Origin: Candidatus Omnitrophica bacterium CG07_land_8_20_14_0_80_50_8
GTDB taxonomy: Bacteria; Omnitrophota; Gorgyraeia; 2-02-FULL-51-18
Assembly: GCA_002779345.1 (NCBI GenBank)
Contig: PEWW01000086.1
Coordinates: forward strand, 1-6,780
Length of the DNA: 6,780 nt
Reading direction: 5' to 3'
Numbering within the stretch: the first letter of the stretch is position 1; every line of letters begins with the position of its first letter. Below the pieces are notes generated by a model, which did no database searches, was not told where the DNA came from, and worked only from the letters and a program-made list of their open reading frames with translations. Positions 6,201 to 6,780 of this stretch are shown piece by piece. A program made the position numbers and the translations under genes.

Positions 6201-6780
6201 GGACCTTATCGTCAAACATGTAGAATCCGCTCCGCTGACGCGTCACATCATAAACCGTCTCCGTCAGACGGATCCGCTGGGTTTCTCCTTCTCTGGCGCG
6301 CGTAACATCAAAGATCCTCAGGTCCTCGTAATTGACCACGCCGTTCTGATCAAGATCCATGTTGCTGTTATACTGACCCAGGAGGATCGTATCCGAGATC
6401 GCCTTCTGGTCATCATCGTTCACGGATCCGTCATGATTAACATCCGATAGTTTGTGCTCCACAAGGACCGTTTGACCGTTCCGCTCGAAGATGAGGTACG
6501 GAATTTGGTTCAACGTCACCAGCTTGCCATCCCCGAAGCTGTAAACCGACGACTGGGAGGCATCGTCAAAGCGGTAGAATCTGTCTTCTTTGGTCATGTA
6601 GTAAGTGATCCCGTCGATCTTGATACGCGTTCCATCCGCCGTTGACTTATACTGGCCGTTAAATAACGAGATATCTTTCTCGTCCACGCGGTTGTCCTTG
6701 TTAAAGTCCGCCGATCTTACGTATTGGTCATTCGTCAGGAATGCTTTGCCGATCGTCAGCACCGCGCTTTGATAAGGATT
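1..6780 (-). CDS. Internal fragment of a giant multidomain calcium-binding extracellular protein (both ends outside window)
   Basis: The minus-strand frame complementary to plus frame 1 is open for all 2260 codons, with neither start nor stop, so the protein exceeds 2260 residues (roughly 250 kDa for this part alone). Its reality rests on recognisable domains along its whole length: dockerin EF-hand loops, a split CBM6/35-like sandwich, an ILEI/FAM3-like domain, tandem beta-rich repeats and thrombospondin type 3-like aspartate motifs. All are typical of secreted or surface proteins. I saw no hydrophobic segment long enough for a membrane helix and only five cysteines (residues 512, 614, 852, 861, 2115). 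No catalytic domain is visible. Codon choice looks even throughout, with no sign of a frameshift or an inserted foreign piece. The likely role is a long calcium-stabilised adhesive fibre or scaffold; this is inference. The gene cannot be named, and internal ATG codons give no basis for choosing a start. Confidence 0.96.
286..1860 (-). repeat. Block of about eight beta-rich repeat units, period near 71 residues (residues 1641-2165)
   Basis: The most regular stretch of the beta family. The G (or N) of the G-T-Y/F-T-F turn falls at residues 1657, 1726, 1798, 1869, 1941, 2021, 2088 and 2159, spacings of 69, 72, 71, 72, 80, 67 and 71. The aromatic (or Cys) of the Y-D-I strand in sub-motif B falls at 1684, 1753, 1826, 1898, 1970, 2045 and 2115. 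Consensus A is roughly V-I-R-I-x-x-x-x-Y-x-V with DGTFTF after a short gap. Consensus B is roughly V-x-L-x-x-V-x-Y-D-I, then G-N-I-K-L-x-E-x-H. The whole block should be beta structure, perhaps a string of small barrels or hairpins. No known family comes to mind, and no enzyme motif is seen. The block ends in a Ser/Pro-rich link into the TSP3-like segment. Confidence 0.75.
1921..2868 (-). repeat. Tandem array of ten EF-hand loops: five dockerin-like pairs (residues 1305-1620)
   Basis: Loops begin at residues 1315, 1339, 1380, 1404, 1441, 1463, 1501, 1531, 1568 and 1592. Eight are canonical, for example DVNGDGKVDDRD, DLNEDGVINLQD and DVNGDGQINSGD. Two are degenerate: the one at 1463 carries three extra residues, and the one at 1501 has Asn and Arg at positions 1 and 3. 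Within pairs the loops are 22-30 residues apart; between pairs 37-41. Each is followed by a helix such as DADRKLLFDLL. This gives five dockerin-like modules of 60-67 residues with no linkers. Calcium binding is well supported by the ligand pattern. Cohesin binding is possible but unproven; a calcium-stiffened rod is the alternative. Confidence 0.9.
2881..3960 (-). repeat. Block of five beta-rich repeat units (residues 941-1300)
   Basis: Five A+B units can be laid out between the ILEI-like domain and the dockerin array. The G of the recurring G-x-Y-x-F turn falls near residues 957, 1028, 1104, 1176 and 1259, a spacing of 71-83. Clear examples of sub-motif A are FTIDGRPFYRLDKEGGTYQF and ALEIDSQVFDVNFDG; of sub-motif B, KMMIELNGYFYDIHDN. 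Two units begin with the phrase K-I-A-D (residues 1009 and 1155), also found as V-A-D in the C-terminal block, which ties the two blocks into one family. The units are well diverged from each other, so the expansion is old. I see no catalytic motif. Confidence 0.65.
4003..4434 (-). other. ILEI/FAM3-like domain (also related to the POMGNT1 stem domain) (residues 783-926)
   Basis: The segment follows the FAM3/ILEI (interleukin-like EMT inducer) pattern in order. Strand RGVNVVVIDPTT (798-809) is followed by MRNFDTLGD (814-822), where the family has an F-D-T turn. Helix NQELMRFINNI precedes YILVALEGE (841-849), the family's buried I-V-L-V-A strand. Then come helix SQDARNAIQSVGS and the C-terminal signature LAIIGRKGA (894-902), matching the I-G-x-K-G end of FAM3 proteins. 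In animals this fold occurs in secreted FAM3 proteins and in the POMGNT1 stem, where it binds sugar. Bacterial copies are less studied; a glycan-binding role is a guess. Cys852 and Cys861 lie in a short loop after the central strand and could form a disulfide. Confidence 0.8.
4471..4875 (-). repeat. Two beta-rich repeat units (residues 636-770)
   Basis: Two A+B units lie in tandem before the ILEI-like domain. The first has SVRLGGKNYNLLKKAESSD (A) and AVKIQDLDFVMINDR with VLLVQPG (B). The second has HTVLKIDNIRYNAVKRSDG with SYYLTTVV (A) and GKLRVHNLDYEMTTLEED with SVLLKSVEDL (B). They keep the recurring strand, Tyr, strand, G-x-Y pattern but are more diverged than the blocks closer to the C-terminus. 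Family unnamed. Confidence 0.5.
4879..4971 (-). other. Lone EF-hand, second half of a dockerin (residues 604-634)
   Basis: The loop DLNADCQVDEKD (609-620) keeps all Asp/Asn calcium ligand positions. It has Cys614 where dockerins usually have Gly. The helix TALYESRKAVYL follows. It starts only a few residues after the last strand of the split CBM-like domain. It may complete the dockerin opened by the EF-hand at residues 232-243. Confidence 0.8.
4972..5997 (-). other. Split CBM6/CBM35-like beta-sandwich (residues 262-340 and about 516-603)
   Basis: The first part has an acidic opening (HAETIPSD) and then strands around WAEYNVYVEEEGDYEVGFSA (residues 318-337), the usual start of galactose-binding-like carbohydrate modules. 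The closing strands are in the second part: GQFTFAFYADSN, then AKIHLTKGNHRIMYEWLNE, then DIAIQDMFLSR. The phrase L-T-x-G-N-H-x-I with a Trp strand is typical of CBM6/CBM35 C-terminal halves. About 170 residues of a different sandwich lie between the parts, explaining the excess length over the usual 120-140 residues. These folds commonly bind plant or microbial polysaccharides through aromatic side chains; the ligand cannot be told here. A Met/Pro/Asn-rich stretch (residues 296-315) lies in the first part. Confidence 0.62.
5245..5751 (-). other. Inserted beta-sandwich, galactose-binding-like (residues 344-512)
   Basis: This segment has the ordered features of a second carbohydrate-binding-like sandwich: an opening W-R-F-D strand, the strand GTLQTTVRGNNPYLYIP (residues 376-392), the strand KVIKVKMKIANSP, the strand KAKIYWNH, the strand EFYEYSIDLSNHANWNG, then INQLRLDP and the closing strand VGTVELESISV. 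The sequence Y-S-I-D-L-S followed by W-x-G-x-I and L-R-L-D-P is a pattern I associate with non-catalytic modules of secreted bacterial glycan-active proteins. It sits within the CBM6/35-like domain, whose first and last strands lie on either side. The exact family and ligand are not certain. Confidence 0.6.
6007..6090 (-). other. Lone EF-hand, first half of a dockerin (residues 231-258)
   Basis: The loop DLNQDGLIDQKD (232-243) has Asp/Asn at every expected calcium ligand position and is followed by the helix DQLLADNVRAL. No second loop follows within the usual 22-30 residues; a carbohydrate-binding-like module begins instead. The next EF-hand is at residue 609, just after that module, so the two loops may be halves of one dockerin split by an insertion. 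Confidence 0.82.
6091..6288 (-). repeat. Beta-rich repeat unit 2 (residues 165-230)
   Basis: Sub-motif A is RIRLTETVYDVTRQRSG followed by FYMFDD. Sub-motif B is HVRINGRSYAIVIDET followed by GGIELVEL. Layout and length match unit 1, and this unit again flows straight into an EF-hand loop (residue 232). The G-x-Y-x-F turn of sub-motif A and the I-x-L-V-E strand of sub-motif B are the recurring marks of this family. Confidence 0.6.
6301..6450 (-). other. Complete dockerin-like module with two EF-hand loops (residues 111-160)
   Basis: Two calcium loops lie 29 residues apart: DVNHDGSVNDDD (113-124) and DLDQNGVVNYED (142-153). Both keep Asp/Asn at positions 1, 3, 5, 9 and 12, and both have Gly at position 6. 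Each is followed by a short helix (QKAISDTILLG and LRIFDVT). This duplicated F-hand layout is the hallmark of type I dockerins, which fold on binding calcium and pair with cohesins. In cellulosomal enzymes there is usually one such module, near the C-terminus; here it sits between two beta units in a giant chain. A structural role holding neighbouring modules rigid is as likely as cohesin docking. Confidence 0.88.
6451..6630 (-). repeat. Beta-rich repeat unit 1 (residues 51-110)
   Basis: This is one copy of a two-part beta-rich unit that recurs along the protein. Sub-motif A (RIKIDGITYYMTKED, then RFYRFDD) follows the pattern strand, turn with Gly, Tyr, strand, then an aromatic strand. Sub-motif B (LVTLNQIPYLIFE, then TVLVEHK) ends in the V-E-H signature seen in many later copies. 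Sub-motif B runs into the next dockerin loop with only a few residues between. I do not recognise a named family; assignment rests on similarity to the units at 286-1860 and 2881-3960. Confidence 0.6.
6646..6780 (-). other. Dockerin-like EF-hand, cut by the window edge (residues 1-45)
   Basis: The calcium loop DFNKDNRVDEKD (residues 25-36) has Asp/Asn at positions 1, 3, 5, 9 and 12 of the loop. A short helix beginning DISLF follows. The hydrophobic stretch before it (LTIGKAFL) looks like the exit helix of a first EF-hand that lies beyond the right edge. This would be the second half of a type I-like dockerin. Dockerins bind calcium and normally dock to cohesin domains; here the module is internal to the protein. 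Confidence 0.8.

Noticed and set aside
5554..6645. Three further plus-strand open frames (5554-6042, 6046-6450, 6454-6645) as a small operon
   Set aside because: All are in the same antisense phase and end where the minus-strand gene uses a TTA, CTA or TCA codon; the opposite strand encodes dockerins and a CBM-like domain.

Overview
The whole window is the inside of one very long protein-coding gene on the minus strand. Reading the reverse complement in the frame whose codons fill plus-strand positions 3k+1 to 3k+3, I translated all 2260 codons by hand and met no stop. Neither the start nor the end of the gene is in the window, so there are no intergenic regions, RNA genes, promoters or terminators to report. 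Every open frame on the plus strand, and every short minus-strand frame in another phase, is a shadow of this gene. Residue numbers below count from the minus-strand entry point: residue 1 is the codon at 6778-6780, and residue 2260 is at 1-3.

The fragment is a mosaic of extracellular, calcium-binding and probably glycan-binding modules. From the N-terminal side (right end of the window) it runs: a partial dockerin; a beta-rich repeat unit; a complete dockerin; a second beta unit; a lone EF-hand; a split CBM6/CBM35-like beta-sandwich with a second beta-sandwich inserted in it; another lone EF-hand; two beta units; an ILEI/FAM3-like domain; five beta units; ten consecutive EF-hand loops forming five tandem dockerin-like pairs; about eight more beta units with a period near 71 residues; and a thrombospondin type 3-like calcium-binding segment at the left edge. 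The beta units (about 17 in all) look like one family that I cannot name.

The organism cannot be fixed from this fragment. Dockerins, TSP3 repeats and CBM-like sandwiches in one giant open frame, with mixed base composition, point to a Gram-negative-type environmental bacterium. Giant genes are known from Candidatus Omnitrophota and other PVC-related lineages, and that is my best guess, held weakly. A plausible role is a very large secreted or surface-anchored fibre, stiffened by calcium, that carries glycan-binding modules for adhesion or for attack on other cells. No catalytic domain, signal peptide or membrane segment is visible in this part.
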